A stretch of 64,000 nt of DNA, from the NCBI RefSeq assembly GCF_040546595.1, contig NZ_JBEPOB010000001.1, forward strand, positions 193,501-257,500. The letters are read 5' to 3'. A program made the position numbers and the translations under genes. Positions within the stretch are counted from its first letter, which is position 1, and every line of letters starts with the position of its first letter. The notes beneath the pieces are model-generated. The model was not told the DNA's origin. It did no database searches and was given only the letters and a program-made list of their open reading frames with translations. Of this stretch, positions 46,154-56,611 are shown in pieces. Source of the stretch: Bosea sp. OAE506. GTDB taxonomy: Bacteria; Pseudomonadota; Alphaproteobacteria; Rhizobiales; Beijerinckiaceae.

Positions 46154-48352
46154 CTACGCGTCGCCATCCGGAACGAAAACGAGCGCGCCGAGCGGCGGCA
46201 GCGCGATCTCGACGAAGGCCGGGTCGGCTCCCAGGCTCTCGGCCCGGGCCTCGACCCAGCCGCCATTGCCGACGCCCGAGCCGCCATAGGCGCCCGCATC
46301 GCTGTTGAACACCTCGCGCCACCCCCCGGCGCGGGGCACGCCGATGCGATAGTTCCAGCGGGTCACGGGCGTCAGGTTGACGACGGTGACCACCGGCTTC
46401 TCGCCAGGTGCCTGGCGAAGAAAGGCGAAGACGCTGTTCTCGCGATCGTCCTGCACGAGCCAGCGGAAGCCGCTTGGCTCGCCGTCGCTGGCATGCAGGG
46501 CCGGCCAGGCCGCATAAAGCCGGTTGAGATCACCCACCAGCGCCTGCATGCCGCGATGGAGCGGATCCTCGAGCAGATCCCAATCGATCTCGCCGTCGTG
46601 ATTCCACTCGCGGCGCTGGGCGATCTCGCCGCCCATGAAGAGCAGCTTCTTGCCGGGATGGGTCCACATGAAAGCGAAATAGGCGCGCAAGCCGGCGAAT
46701 TTCTGCCAGAGGTCGCCCGGCATCTTCTCCAGCAGCGAGCCCTTCCCGTGGACGACTTCGTCGTGGGAGAGCGGCAGCATGAACTGCTCGGAGAAGGCAT
46801 AGACCAGCCCGAAGGTCATCTCGTCATGGTGATGGCGGCGATAGAGCGGATCGCGCTGCAGGTAGTGCAGCGTGTCGTGCATCCAGCCCATGTTCCATTT
46901 GTAGGCGAAGCCGAGGCCGCCCTCGGCGGTGGGCCGCGTCACGCCCGGCCATGCGGTCGATTCCTCGGCGATCATGATCGCGCCCGGCTGGCGCTGCGCG
47001 ACGAGGGTGTTGAGCTCGCGCAGGAAAGCGACCGCCTCGAGGTTCTCGCGCCCGCCCTGAGCGTTGGGGACCCACTCGCCCGGCTGGCGGCTATAGTCGC
47101 GATAGAGCATCGAGGCCACGGCATCGACGCGCAGTCCGTCGACATGGAAATACTCGAGCCAGTGAAGGGCGCTGGCGATCAGGAAGTTGGACACCTCACG
47201 GCGCCCGAAATTGTAGATCAGGGTGTTCCAGTCCTTGTGGAAGCCCTCGCGCGGATCCTCGTGTTCATAGAGCGCCGTGCCATCGAAGCGGGCGAGCCCA
47301 TGGGCGTCGGCTGGAAAATGGGCCGGCACCCAGTCGACGATCACGCCGATCTCCTCGCGATGACAGGCCTCGACGAAGAGCGCGAAATCCTCCGGCTCGC
47401 CGAAGCGGCGTGTCGGCGCGAAGAGGCCGAGCGGCTGGTAGCCCCAGGAGCCGGTGAAGGGATGCTCGGCCACCGGCATCAGCTCGATATGGGTGAAGCC
47501 CATCGCCTTGACGTAAGGCACCAGCCGGTCGGCAAGGTTGCGCCAATCCAGCATGTCGCCATTGGGCCCGCGCACCCAGGAACCGGGGTGAAGCTCATAG
47601 ATCGAGATCGGTGCATCGGCGGCCTGCCGCTCGGCACGTGCCGCCATCCAGGCCTGATCACCCCAGACATGCGAGGGCGGTCGCGGGACGATGGAGGCCG
47701 TGCCGGGGGGCAGTTCGGCGGCGCGCGCCAGCGGATCGGCCTTCTGCGGCAGCAGATGGCCGTCGCGGTCGACGATCTCGTATTTGTAAAGTTCGCCGCT
47801 GGAGAGCCGCGGAATGAACAGCTCCCAGACACCACCGCCGCCACGCCGGTTCATCGGGTGGCGCCGGCCGTCCCAGCTGTTGAACGTGCCGACCACGGAA
47901 ACGCGGCGGGCATTCGGCGCCCAGACGGCAAAGCGCACGCCTGGCACGCCCTCGGCGGAGCAGGCATTGGCACCCAGCGCCCGCGCCAGTTCGAGATGGC
48001 GGCCTTCGCCGATCAGGTGCAGGTCGAGATCGCCGAGCAGCGGCCCGAAGGCGTAAGGGTCCTCGGTGAGCTGCTCGCCGCCCGGCCAGCGGATGGCGAG
48101 GCGATAGAGGCCGTCGGCGAGATCGCCGACGAAGAGACCCTCGGGCTCGGCAGGGCGCAGACGGACATCATCGCGGCCGTCCTGCCGCACCGTCACGGCC
48201 TCCGCACCCGGCACGAAGACGCGCAGATAGCGGCCGGCTGGGCCCTGATGCGGGCCGAGGATGGCCGAAGGAACACCCCAGCGTCCCTGGGCCAGCGCAG
48301 TGGCCGTTTCCATGGGCAGCGGTTGCACGCGTTCGACAGCGGCCTCAGTCAT
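46154..48352 (-). CDS. glgB: 1,4-alpha-glucan branching enzyme
   Basis: A 732-residue GH13 enzyme of normal length. Two N-terminal beta domains ([38 protein letters not shown]) precede the barrel. Motifs: [13 protein letters not shown] (region I), [17 protein letters not shown] (nucleophile), [13 protein letters not shown] (acid) and [14 protein letters not shown] (third Asp, branching-enzyme signature). It overlaps the stop of the TreS/maltokinase gene by eight bases. It inserts alpha-1,6 branches into the glucan made by GlgE. Confidence 0.96.
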   Translation of the reverse strand: MTEAAVERVQPLPMETATALAQGRWGVPSAILGPHQGPAGRYLRVFVPGAEAVTVRQDGRDDVRLRPAEPEGLFVGDLADGLYRLAIRWPGGEQLTEDPYAFGPLLGDLDLHLIGEGRHLELARALGANACSAEGVPGVRFAVWAPNARRVSVVGTFNSWDGRRHPMNRRGGGGVWELFIPRLSSGELYKYEIVDRDGHLLPQKADPLARAAELPPGTASIVPRPPSHVWGDQAWMAARAERQAADAPISIYELHPGSWVRGPNGDMLDWRNLADRLVPYVKAMGFTHIELMPVAEHPFTGSWGYQPLGLFAPTRRFGEPEDFALFVEACHREEIGVIVDWVPAHFPADAHGLARFDGTALYEHEDPREGFHKDWNTLIYNFGRREVSNFLIASALHWLEYFHVDGLRVDAVASMLYRDYSRQPGEWVPNAQGGRENLEAVAFLRELNTLVAQRQPGAIMIAEESTAWPGVTRPTAEGGLGFAYKWNMGWMHDTLHYLQRDPLYRRHHHDEMTFGLVYAFSEQFMLPLSHDEVVHGKGSLLEKMPGDLWQKFAGLRAYFAFMWTHPGKKLLFMGGEIAQRREWNHDGEIDWDLLEDPLHRGMQALVGDLNRLYAAWPALHASDGEPSGFRWLVQDDRENSVFAFLRQAPGEKPVVTVVNLTPVTRWNYRIGVPRAGGWREVFNSDAGAYGGSGVGNGGWVEARAESLGADPAFVEIALPPLGALVFVPDGDA

Positions 48353-51300
48353 GCCGATCTCCTTCAGGCAGCAGCCGCGCGAGCAGGGCCGTCAGGCCGC
48401 GCAGCGGCACGGACAGCCAGTCGGGCCGGTTGCTGACTTCGTAATTGACCTCATAGGCGGCCTTTTCGAGCATGAAGAGGTCGAGCAGCCCTTCGCTCTC
48501 AGCGCCCCCATCGCCTGTCGGTGCAGCGGCGACGGCCTCGCGATAACCCGCGAGCAGCGCAGCTGGCATGGCGGCTCCGAACGCTTCGGCGAGGACCTCG
48601 TAGCGCGCGGTCTGGCCGGCCGCGGCGACGGTGCGGGCCCCGGCTGCAATGGCGTAGTCGAGCGAGCGCAGGATGCCGGCGACGTCGCGCCAGCCGCTGT
48701 CCTTGGCACGCCGCTCGGCCAGCGGCTGGGCCGGCTCGCCCTCGAAGTCGATGATCATGACGTCGCCGCTGGCGACAAGAACTTGGCCGAGGTGGAAATC
48801 GCCATGGACCCGGTGGAGCAGGCTGCCCTCGCCTTCCCGGCAGAGTCGGTCGACCAGATCGAGGATGGCGGCGCGGCGCGATACGATGCTCTCTGCCATG
48901 GCCTGCTCGTCGGGCGGCAGGTTGGCCCCCGCCTTCGCCAGGTTGTCACAGGCCGTCTCGACGCGACCACGGATGCGCCGGCGCCAGCGCTCGACCTGCT
49001 CGGCATCGGCGGCAACGGGCGCGAAAGCCTCCTCCGTGCTGGGCTGCGCCAGGACGGCATGCATCTCGCCGAGTCGCTGGCCGAGGCTGCGCGAGAAAGC
49101 TTCGTAGATCGCAAGCTGGTTGGCGAGATCGACGTCCTCGCGCAGCATTTCGTCGAGGACACGCCCGAGATAGGCAGCGGTCCATTCCCAGGCGTCGCCC
49201 TCGCCCGGAATGAAAGCCTGGACGACCGCCATGACCTCCTCCTCGCCCTCGTCGGGGACGTGGACGATCTCGCCGAGCAGGGCGGGCGCATTACGGAAGC
49301 CGCGCTCGGTGAGCAGGCGCGACATCTCGGCCTCGGGGTGGCGCCCCGGTGCCAGCCGCCGGAACAGCTTCAGCATGACCTTATGGTCGATGATGACGGA
49401 GGAATTGGACTGCTCGGCCGAGAGCCAGCGCACCGGATCCTCAGGCTGGACCTGCACGTCTCCGAAGGCCGCGGTGGGGCGGAACTGCACCTCCCCGACC
49501 GTGCTCTTCACGGAGCCGCCCGCCTTGAGCAGCGCCAGCAGTTCGTGGATGAAGCCCGGCAGCGAGAAGGCGTCCGTCAGGAAGCCGGTGCGGCGGCCGC
49601 GGCGAACCCGGGCGAGCGCCATCTGCTGCGGCAGTGCCTGCGTGATCTCGTCGTCCCAGCCAATGCCGAGCGGCAACTGATAGCGCTCGGTGCCGCCGCC
49701 ATGGCTGGCCTCGACCGCCATGATCGCGGCCTCGCGGCCGCTGCCGATGCGAGCCGTGAAGGCGACGCGGGTCTCACCGAGCTTCTGGTCCTTGGCGGCG
49801 AACCAGCGCCGCTTGAGAAGATAGGGCGGCAAGATCGCCGTCTCGAACTCACGGCGCGATTGCGGCGTGATCATCTCGTCGGGCCCGCCGCGCAGGACGA
49901 AGGTGGTGTAGTCGGGCATCGGCTCAGGGGTCTGGGCGTGCCAGGAGGGCACCTGCGCGTCCTGAGCCAGGATGAACCAGTAGAAGCCGTAGGGCGGCAG
50001 GGTCAGCAGATAGGTGAGCTGGCCGATGGCCGGGAACACCGCATTGCCCAGCATCTCCACCGGGTGGCGGCCGGCGAATTCGGAGAGGTCGAGCTCGAAG
50101 GCCTGGGCCGAACGTGAGAGGTTGGCGACGCAGAGGATGGTCTCGCCGTCATGCTCGCGCAGATAGGCGAAGGCCTTGCGATTCTTCGGATAGAGGAAGC
50201 GCAGGCTGCCGCGGCCGAAGGCCTGGTGCTCCTTGCGCACCGCCAGCACGCGGCGCGTCCAGTTCAGCAGGGAATGGGGGTCGCGCGTCTGGGCTTCGAC
50301 ATTGACGGCCTCGAAGCCGTAGAGCGGGTCCATCACCGGCGGCAGGACGAGGCTCGCCGGATCGGCGCGGGAGAAACCGCCATTGCGGTCCGGCGACCAC
50401 TGCATCGGCGTGCGGACGCCGTCGCGGTCTCCGAGGAAGATGTTGTCGCCCATGCCGAGCTCGTCGCCGTAATAGATCACCGGCGTGCCGGGCATGGAGA
50501 GAAGCAGGCTGTTCATCAGCTCGATGCGGCGGCGATCGCGCTCAAGCAGCGGGGCGAGGCGGCGGCGGATGCCGAGATTGATGCGGGCGCGCTTGTCGGT
50601 GGCGTAGAAATTCCAGAGATAGTCGCGCTCCTTGTCGGTCACCATTTCGAGCGTCAGCTCGTCATGGTTGCGCAGGAAGATCGCCCATTGGCAGCCCTCG
50701 GGAATGTCGGGGGTCTGGCGCATGATGTCAGTGATCGGGAAGCGATCTTCCTGCGCGATCGCCATGTACATGCGCGGCATCAGCGGGAAGTGGAACGCCA
50801 TGTGGCATTCGTCGCCCTCGCCGAAATAGGCCTGAGTATCCTCCGGCCACATATTGGCCTCGGCGAGCAGCATCCGGTCGGGGAACGAGGCATCGAGCTC
50901 CGCGCGGATCGTCTTCAGCACGGCGTGCGTCTCGGGCAGGTTCTCGTTCGAGGTGCCGTCGCGCTCGATCAGATAGGGCACGGCGTCGAGCCGGAGGCCG
51001 TCGACGCCGAGATCGAGCCAGAAGCGCATCACGCCGAGTACCGCCTTGATGACGGTCGGATTGTCGAAGTTGAGATCCGGCTGGTGCGAATAGAAGCGGT
51101 GCCAGAAATAGGCGCCCGCCGTGGCGTCCCAGGTCCAGTTCGAGCGCTCGGTGTCGAGGAAGATGATCCGCGTGCCGGAATAGAGCTGGTCGTTGTCCGA
51201 CCAGACGTAATAGTTCCGATGCGGCGAGCCCGGCTTGGCCAGCCGTGCGCGCTGGAACCAGGGATGCTGGTCCGAGGTGTGGTTGATGACGAGTTCGGTG

Positions 51301-51629
51301 ATGACGCGCAGGCCGCGCTCATGCGCCGCCCGGATGAAGCGCTTCACATCGGCGATGGTGCCGTAATCGGGATGGACGGCCTTGTATTCCGAGATGTCGT
51401 AGCCGTCGTCGAGCCGCGGCGAAGGGTAGAACGGCAAGAGCCAGATGACGTTCACGCCCAGCGAGACGATGTAGTCGAGCTTGGCGATCAGGCCGGGAAA
51501 ATCCCCGATGCCGTCGCCATTGGTGTCGAAGAACGACTTGACGTGGAGCTGGTAGATGATCGCGTCCCGGTACCATTGCGGATCGCGCGCATCGGTGGCG
51601 GGTTCGGCGATGCCTTCGGCGGATGTCAT
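48345..51629 (-). CDS. treS: Trehalose synthase-maltokinase fusion
   Basis: A 1094-residue two-domain protein. Residues 1 to about 550 are TreS, which interconverts trehalose and maltose: [30 protein letters not shown] (nucleophile), [11 protein letters not shown] (acid) and [12 protein letters not shown]. From about 620 to the end is maltokinase (Pep2-like), which makes maltose 1-phosphate: [20 protein letters not shown], the catalytic loop [14 protein letters not shown] and [16 protein letters not shown]. Fusions of the two are known in many bacteria. The stop of the upstream glgE overlaps the start by four bases. It feeds maltose 1-phosphate to GlgE. Confidence 0.95.
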   Translation of the reverse strand: MTSAEGIAEPATDARDPQWYRDAIIYQLHVKSFFDTNGDGIGDFPGLIAKLDYIVSLGVNVIWLLPFYPSPRLDDGYDISEYKAVHPDYGTIADVKRFIRAAHERGLRVITELVINHTSDQHPWFQRARLAKPGSPHRNYYVWSDNDQLYSGTRIIFLDTERSNWTWDATAGAYFWHRFYSHQPDLNFDNPTVIKAVLGVMRFWLDLGVDGLRLDAVPYLIERDGTSNENLPETHAVLKTIRAELDASFPDRMLLAEANMWPEDTQAYFGEGDECHMAFHFPLMPRMYMAIAQEDRFPITDIMRQTPDIPEGCQWAIFLRNHDELTLEMVTDKERDYLWNFYATDKRARINLGIRRRLAPLLERDRRRIELMNSLLLSMPGTPVIYYGDELGMGDNIFLGDRDGVRTPMQWSPDRNGGFSRADPASLVLPPVMDPLYGFEAVNVEAQTRDPHSLLNWTRRVLAVRKEHQAFGRGSLRFLYPKNRKAFAYLREHDGETILCVANLSRSAQAFELDLSEFAGRHPVEMLGNAVFPAIGQLTYLLTLPPYGFYWFILAQDAQVPSWHAQTPEPMPDYTTFVLRGGPDEMITPQSRREFETAILPPYLLKRRWFAAKDQKLGETRVAFTARIGSGREAAIMAVEASHGGGTERYQLPLGIGWDDEITQALPQQMALARVRRGRRTGFLTDAFSLPGFIHELLALLKAGGSVKSTVGEVQFRPTAAFGDVQVQPEDPVRWLSAEQSNSSVIIDHKVMLKLFRRLAPGRHPEAEMSRLLTERGFRNAPALLGEIVHVPDEGEEEVMAVVQAFIPGEGDAWEWTAAYLGRVLDEMLREDVDLANQLAIYEAFSRSLGQRLGEMHAVLAQPSTEEAFAPVAADAEQVERWRRRIRGRVETACDNLAKAGANLPPDEQAMAESIVSRRAAILDLVDRLCREGEGSLLHRVHGDFHLGQVLVASGDVMIIDFEGEPAQPLAERRAKDSGWRDVAGILRSLDYAIAAGARTVAAAGQTARYEVLAEAFGAAMPAALLAGYREAVAAAPTGDGGAESEGLLDLFMLEKAAYEVNYEVSNRPDWLSVPLRGLTALLARLLPEGDRHD

Positions 51630-54600
51630 AGGGAACCTGTCGGGGCGCTGAGGCGCCAGATCGAGAAGGGAAGCTCGCCCGGATCAAGGCGGATCGACTG
51701 GGATTTGCCGTGCCAGCGGAAGCGGTGGCCGCGCATCAGGTCCTCGACGGCGATCGAGCCATCGTCGGGCAAGCCGAATTCCCAGAGCGGCACCTCGATG
51801 CCGGCCTCATGCGCGTTGAACGGGTCGAGATTGACGGCGACGAGGACGATGTCGCCGTCGGCGCTGGCCCGCTTGCCGAAGTAGAGAATGTTGTCGTCGG
51901 AGGCGTTGTAGAAGGTTAGGCCGAGATGGCTCTGCAGTGCCGGCAGGCTGCGGCGGATCTGGTTGAGCCGCGTGATCTCGGCGACGATGTTGCCGGGCGC
52001 CTGCCAGTCGCGCGGCTTGATCTCGTATTTCTCGCTGTCGAGATATTCTTCCTTGCCGGGGATCGCGGCCGCCTCGCAGAGTTCGAAGCCGGAATAGACG
52101 CCCCAGAGGCCCGACAGGGTCGCCGCCAGTGCAGCACGGATCAGAAAGCCCGGGCGGCCCGAGCGCTGCAGGAAGACCGGGTTGATGTCGGGCGTGTTGA
52201 CGAAGAAGTGCGGGCGGAAGATGTCGCGCGCCGGCGCCTCGTTGAGCTCGCTCAGATATTCAGTCAGCTCCGCCTTGGTGTTTCGCCAGGTGAAGTAGGT
52301 GTAGGACTGTGAGAAGCCGACCTTGCCGAGCCGGTACATCACCTTGGGACGCGTGAAGGCCTCCGCCAGGAACAGGACGCCGGGATCGCGCGAGCGGATG
52401 TCGGCGATCAGCCACTCCCAGAAGGGGAAGGGCTTGGTGTGGGGGTTGTCGACGCGGAAGATCCGCACGCCCTCGTCGACCCAGCCCTGCACAACGTCGC
52501 GCAGCGCCACCCACAGCCCCGGAATGGCATCCCCGGTGTAGAAATCGACGTTGACGATGTCCTGGTACTTCTTGGGCGGATTCTCGGCGTAACGCATCGA
52601 GCCGTCCGGCCGCCACTGGAACCAGCCGGGATGCTGCTCGAGCCAGGGATGATCCGGCGAGCACTGGATCGCGAAATCGAGCGCGATCTCCAGCCCATGA
52701 TCCGCGGCTGCTCTCACCAGAGCGCGGAAATCCTCGCGGCTGCCGAGTTCAGGGTGGATCGCATCGTGGCCACCATCGTGCGAGCCGATCGCGTAGGGGC
52801 TGCCCGGATCGTCCGCGGACGGGGTCAGGGTGTTGTTGCGGCCCTTGCGGTTGGTCTTGCCGATCGGGTGGATCGGCGGGAAATAGAGCACGTCGAAGCC
52901 CATCGCCTTCACCGCGGGCAGGCGGCCGAGGACATCGCGGAAGGTGCCGTGCCGCGCTGGACCGTCGGTGATCGAGCGGGGGAAGAGCTCGTACCAGCTG
53001 GAAAATGCGGCGGCCTCGCGGTCGGCATCGACGGGATAGATGCGATCGGCGCCGGTGGCGTGCGGCCGCGGATCGGCGCGCGTCATGGCGCCATCCAGCG
53101 CGTCGGAGAGGAGGATCGCGGCATTCTCGGCCTGTGAGGCGCCGAGCCGGCCGAGATGCGCTTCGATCACGCCACGATCGACCGGAGCGGCGGCTTTCGC
53201 AAAGCGTTCGAGGATGATGCGCCCCTCGCGGATCTCCAGCGCGATGTCGAGGCCGGCATCGCGCTTCTTGGCGAGGTCGCGGCGGAAGGTGCCGAACTCG
53301 CTCCACCATGCCTCGATCGCGAAGAGATGGCGGCCGACCCGCAGCAGCGGAAACTCGCCCTCCCAGATATCGTTCGTCCGCAGCGCCATCGGCGTGCGCG
53401 ACCAGCCGGTCTCGTCCTCGGCGCGCCAGAGCAGGTCTGCGGCGAGAACCTCATGTCCATCGCTGAAGATGTCAGCCGTCACCAGCACGGGCTCGCCAGC
53501 GCTGCGCTTCACGGCGAAGCAGCCGCCCTCGACTGCGGGAGAGACCGCTTCGATCGCGATGCGGGTGGCAGCCAGTTCCTCACGGTCCTGTGGCGCATCG
53601 GCGCTGGTGCCCCGGATGGGAGACGTCTCCTCCAGGCCGATCACGACGCCCCAGGCCGGGGGAAGCTCGATGCGGCCGTCCCCGGCTGGACCCATGCCAA
53701 GCCCGGCCGCACTTGCACGCAGGTCGAGCGCGGCGGCATTGACCGGGTCCTCGTTCAGGAGCGCGAGACAGGCGGCATCGCCGGCCTGCCTGAGCACGAC
53801 GGAAGAAGCAGCAGGGCTGCTGAGCAGCCGCAGCGACCGCTCCGTGCCCACAGGCAGGGCCGCGGCGCCCTCATTGGCCGCGCGGACGGCTTGTGCCATC
53901 GCGCCGTCACTAGAAGCTCGCTGCTGCAGATCCTCCGTCTGGGCGTGGATGAAAAGCGTTTCGAGCCCGAGCTCGAACCCCATTGGCATCATCCAACCGT
54001 CGGCGAGCAGAGCCGACGCCATGACGGCCGCCTGGCGCATGCGCTGGGGACCGACGGGCGCGGCGGCCGGACGGCGCGCCGAGAAAGGGTCCTCCGGGCA
54101 GCCGACGAGAAACGGCCCCTCGCCCAGATTGTGATGATCCTCGACGAGCGCAGCGACGCCGCGCCCTGTCGCGATTGGGGCCGAGACCGCATCGAAGATT
54201 TCGGCTGATGCGGCCCTCTCGGCAGCCGTCGCCTCCGGCATCCAGCCCCAGATCAGGACATCCGGATGGCTCTGCCGGATGGGAGCGAGGAGGTCGCGCC
54301 AGACATCGCGCGGGACGGACAGCCCGTCATGGCAACGCAGTCCCTCGATGCCGAGATGCGTCCAGCGTTCGACCTGCTCGCCCCAGAAGGCGAGCAGGCG
54401 CTGCCGCGTCTCGGGCTGGTCGAAGGCCGCCTTGACGGCGGGGCGCCGGAGATCGGTGCGCGGGTCGAGCCCGGCGCGATGGGGCTCGCTCCAGCAGCCC
54501 GGCAGTTGCGCCACAAGGGCCCCATCAGCCTCGGCATGGCCGAGGGCGAGGTCCATCCACAACGTCATCCCGGCCCGGCGGCAGCATTCCCTCAGCGAGC

Positions 54601-54829
54601 CAAGGACATCGTCCGTCGGGCTCCCTGCGATCCGATCGAGATCGGTCGTCGCAAAGAGATCGCGCCCTTCCGAAAACGGCCATGCCAGAAGAACATGGTC
54701 GAATCCCAAGTCGCGCGCGTTTCCGACATGATGTTTCCAGTCCGACGGCGCGCCTGCGAGCCGCGGATGGAGATAATAGATGCGCGGGTTGCGCCAAGTC
54801 TTTCGACTATCCTGAGGGGATGACGCCAT
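51626..54829 (-). CDS. glgE: Alpha-1,4-glucan:maltose-1-phosphate maltosyltransferase with extra N-terminal domain
   Basis: A 1067-residue protein. The C-terminal 650 or so residues are a complete GlgE: IALDFAIQCSPDHPWL, RIFRVDNPHTKPFPFWEWLI (nucleophile Asp), VLFLAEAFTRPKVM (acid Glu) and FFVNTPDINPVFL. The first 400 or so residues are a second, degenerate GH13-like barrel (IYYLHPRLAG, GFDHVLLAWPF, LWMDLALGHAEAD) in which the GxRxD nucleophile motif reads GLRCHD. The frame opens at TTG 54898 and has ATGs at 54886 and 54829; an EcfG-like element at 54897-54921 would put the transcript start near 54888, so 54829 is preferred. Heads the glgE-treS-glgB operon. Confidence 0.93.
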   Translation of the reverse strand: MASSPQDSRKTWRNPRIYYLHPRLAGAPSDWKHHVGNARDLGFDHVLLAWPFSEGRDLFATTDLDRIAGSPTDDVLGSLRECCRRAGMTLWMDLALGHAEADGALVAQLPGCWSEPHRAGLDPRTDLRRPAVKAAFDQPETRQRLLAFWGEQVERWTHLGIEGLRCHDGLSVPRDVWRDLLAPIRQSHPDVLIWGWMPEATAAERAASAEIFDAVSAPIATGRGVAALVEDHHNLGEGPFLVGCPEDPFSARRPAAAPVGPQRMRQAAVMASALLADGWMMPMGFELGLETLFIHAQTEDLQQRASSDGAMAQAVRAANEGAAALPVGTERSLRLLSSPAASSVVLRQAGDAACLALLNEDPVNAAALDLRASAAGLGMGPAGDGRIELPPAWGVVIGLEETSPIRGTSADAPQDREELAATRIAIEAVSPAVEGGCFAVKRSAGEPVLVTADIFSDGHEVLAADLLWRAEDETGWSRTPMALRTNDIWEGEFPLLRVGRHLFAIEAWWSEFGTFRRDLAKKRDAGLDIALEIREGRIILERFAKAAAPVDRGVIEAHLGRLGASQAENAAILLSDALDGAMTRADPRPHATGADRIYPVDADREAAAFSSWYELFPRSITDGPARHGTFRDVLGRLPAVKAMGFDVLYFPPIHPIGKTNRKGRNNTLTPSADDPGSPYAIGSHDGGHDAIHPELGSREDFRALVRAAADHGLEIALDFAIQCSPDHPWLEQHPGWFQWRPDGSMRYAENPPKKYQDIVNVDFYTGDAIPGLWVALRDVVQGWVDEGVRIFRVDNPHTKPFPFWEWLIADIRSRDPGVLFLAEAFTRPKVMYRLGKVGFSQSYTYFTWRNTKAELTEYLSELNEAPARDIFRPHFFVNTPDINPVFLQRSGRPGFLIRAALAATLSGLWGVYSGFELCEAAAIPGKEEYLDSEKYEIKPRDWQAPGNIVAEITRLNQIRRSLPALQSHLGLTFYNASDDNILYFGKRASADGDIVLVAVNLDPFNAHEAGIEVPLWEFGLPDDGSIAVEDLMRGHRFRWHGKSQSIRLDPGELPFSIWRLSAPTGSL

Positions 54830-54896
54830 GGGACGAGAAACTCTTGGTTCAGACACCGCCAGGGCATCGCTGGTCAGATCCTTCATCGTGATGAGC

Positions 54897-54921
54897 AACG
54901 GCCCGGCGCCGAGAGGGTTCC
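54897..54921 (-). promoter_or_regulatory. Candidate EcfG-type promoter of glgE-treS-glgB
   Basis: On the minus strand GGAAC (54921-54917), 16 bases, then CGTT ending at 54897: an exact consensus match. It overlaps the most distal possible glgE start codon and therefore argues for a start further downstream. Confidence 0.7.
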
Positions 54922-54979
54922 ATCGCGAGGCGCTGCGCCGGGCTCCTGCCCCGCTGCACGGATGACGCCGACCGACGGG

Positions 54980-55004
54980 TGAACCGGATGCCCGCCGCGC
55001 CGTT
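54980..55004 (+). promoter_or_regulatory. Near-consensus EcfG-type promoter for the small membrane protein
   Basis: TGAAC (one mismatch) at 54980-54984, 16 bases, then CGTT ending at 55004. It is back-to-back with the glgE promoter and 52 bases before the next start on the plus strand. Confidence 0.4.
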
Positions 55005-55056
55005 GCTGTCAGGAAGGCCCGGCCCCTGCCCGGGCTCGCTGCCTCAGGAGAGCGAG

Positions 55057-55326
55057 ATGCAAAACGACTTCAACGCGACGGACGCGTCCAACGATTCCAG
55101 AGCCGACCGGCGGGTGTTCGCCGACAGGCGCGACGACCAAGCTCCCGAGCGGGAGCGCGCCGCTTCACAGGTCGGTATCGACACACAGGAACTCGGCCGT
55201 GCCGTCGGGGACCGCGCCGGCGAATGGCAGCAGATGCTGATCGAGGAGATCGAGGCCCGGCCCCTGCGTGCTATCGGCTGGGCCGCGGCGGCGGGCTTCG
55301 TGTTCGGCGTCTGGTCGGCCCGCTGA
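55057..55326 (+). CDS. Small ElaB/DUF883-like membrane-anchored protein
   Basis: An 89-residue protein with a charged, helical N-terminal part (DRRVFADRRDDQAPERERAA) and a C-terminal anchor, PLRAIGWAAAAGFVFGVWSA, whose small-residue pattern resembles the C-terminus of ElaB/YqjD/DUF883 proteins. Those are stress-induced, ribosome-associated inner-membrane proteins in enterobacteria; the relation here is by pattern only. AGGAGAGCGAG precedes ATG 55057. A strong hairpin follows the stop. Confidence 0.65.
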   Translation: MQNDFNATDASNDSRADRRVFADRRDDQAPERERAASQVGIDTQELGRAVGDRAGEWQQMLIEEIEARPLRAIGWAAAAGFVFGVWSAR

Positions 55327-55345
55327 CGTCCTCATGGACCATGGA

Positions 55346-55375
55346 ACAGGCCGGCGCCCCCGGGAGCCGGCCTGT
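55346..55375 (+). terminator. Hairpin after the small membrane protein gene
   Basis: A perfect 10-base stem, ACAGGCCGGC (55346-55355) and GCCGGCCTGT (55366-55375), with a 10-base loop. It is 20 bases after the stop and lacks a long T-run. Confidence 0.55.
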
Positions 55376-55401
55376 CTGTGCCATCATCGGGTTTCGACGC
55401 C

Positions 55402-56061
55402 ATGAATACCGAGATGCCTCCTGCTCATTCGCCGCTCGATGCCCCGGACGCGCGGCTGCAGCGGGAGGATCTGGATTGGTCCGCCGTCGCGCTGGCCCGG
55501 CGGCTGATCGGCGTCACGCTGCTTTGCCAGGGCGTCGGCGGGCCCATCGTGGAGACGGAGGCCTATGAGCGCGATGACGCTGCCTCGCACAGCTTCAGGG
55601 GCCAGACCCCGCGCAACCGCTCGATGTTCGCCGGGGCGGGGACGGTCTATGTCTACCGCTCCTACGGTCTGCACTGGTGCTTCAACATCGTCGCACGGGA
55701 TGCGGGAGCGGTGCTGATCCGGGCGATCGAGCCCCGCTTCGGCCTGGAGCAGATGCAACGGCGCCGCGGCCGGATCGACCATCTCGCCGATGGCCCCGGG
55801 CGGCTGGCGCAGGCGCTTGCGATCGACCTCTCGCATGACGGCGGCGACGCGACCGCCGCGCCTTTCGCGCTTCTGACGCGCCCGCAGGAACCCGGCCTGC
55901 TTGAGGGGCCACGGATCGGCATCAGCCGCGAGCGCGACCGGCCCTGGCGTTTCGGCCTCGCGGGCTCGCGCTGGCTCAGCAGACCCATGGTGACGGCGAG
56001 GGTCACGGCCGAGGCAGGGCTCTCCCCTGCGCAAGCTGGGAGCGCGCGTCATGCCGAATGA
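55402..56061 (+). CDS. 3-methyladenine DNA glycosylase (AAG/MPG family)
   Basis: A 219-residue base-excision repair enzyme that removes alkylated purines. ALARRLIGVTLL and GPIVETEAYERDDAASHSF carry the catalytic Glu of the AAG family, NRSMFAGAGTVYVYRSYG the nucleotide-flipping Tyr region, and HWCFNIVA the following strand. ATG 55402 is used; a GTG at 55378 is in frame. It overlaps the CinA gene by 11 bases, so they are probably co-transcribed. Confidence 0.9.
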   Translation: MNTEMPPAHSPLDAPDARLQREDLDWSAVALARRLIGVTLLCQGVGGPIVETEAYERDDAASHSFRGQTPRNRSMFAGAGTVYVYRSYGLHWCFNIVARDAGAVLIRAIEPRFGLEQMQRRRGRIDHLADGPGRLAQALAIDLSHDGGDATAAPFALLTRPQEPGLLEGPRIGISRERDRPWRFGLAGSRWLSRPMVTARVTAEAGLSPAQAGSARHAE

Positions 56062-56611
56062 CCTGCCCCACGAGACGAGCGAAAAGGCCGTCGAAGCCGC
56101 CTCCCAGCGCGTGCTCGATGCGCTGCGGGAAAGGGGTTGGCGGCTGGCTACTGCGGAGTCCTGCACGGCCGGACGGCTGGCCGGTGCGCTCGCGGCCGGC
56201 AATGGCGCGGGATCGGCGTTGCAGGGCGGGTTCGTCTGCTACAGCAAGGATGCCAAGGTCAGGATGCTCGGCCTGCCTACGGAGACGCTGAATTCCGGCG
56301 GCGGTGCGGTTACCGAGACGGTGGCGCGGCTGATGGCGGCGAATGCCCGCGAGCGCTCGGGCGCCGAGATCGCCGTCGCCGTAACGGGCGTCCTCGGCCC
56401 GTCCTGCGACGAGGACGGCAATCCCGTCGGGCTGGTCGACATCGCCTGTGCGCGGGAGGACCTGACCCGGCATCGCCGCGAGCACTGGCCGGAAGCCGCG
56501 CCCGATATCCTGGTCCGCGCGACGATCCTGTCGGCGCTCGCCCTCGTCGCGGAGATGCTGTCCGACGTGCCCGCTGCTCAGGAGCCGACGATCGTCCCGC
56601 CATTGGGGTGA
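56051..56611 (+). CDS. CinA-family protein (nicotinamide-nucleotide amidohydrolase domain)
   Basis: A 186-residue stand-alone CinA C-terminal domain. WRLATAESCTAGRLAGALA, QGGFVCYSKDAKVRMLGL, SGGGAVTETVARLMA and AVAVTGVLGPSCDEDGNPVG are the conserved blocks of PncC-type deamidases, which convert nicotinamide mononucleotide to nicotinate mononucleotide in NAD recycling. The N-terminal molybdopterin-like domain of full CinA is absent, as in E. coli YgaD. The last residues overlap the 3' end of an antisense pseudogene. Confidence 0.88.
   Translation: MPNDLPHETSEKAVEAASQRVLDALRERGWRLATAESCTAGRLAGALAAGNGAGSALQGGFVCYSKDAKVRMLGLPTETLNSGGGAVTETVARLMAANARERSGAEIAVAVTGVLGPSCDEDGNPVGLVDIACAREDLTRHRREHWPEAAPDILVRATILSALALVAEMLSDVPAAQEPTIVPPLG

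Noticed and set aside
46493..50117. Plus-strand open frames of 647 and 618 codons
   Set aside because: They lie antisense to glgB and treS and have no domain or ribosome-binding site.
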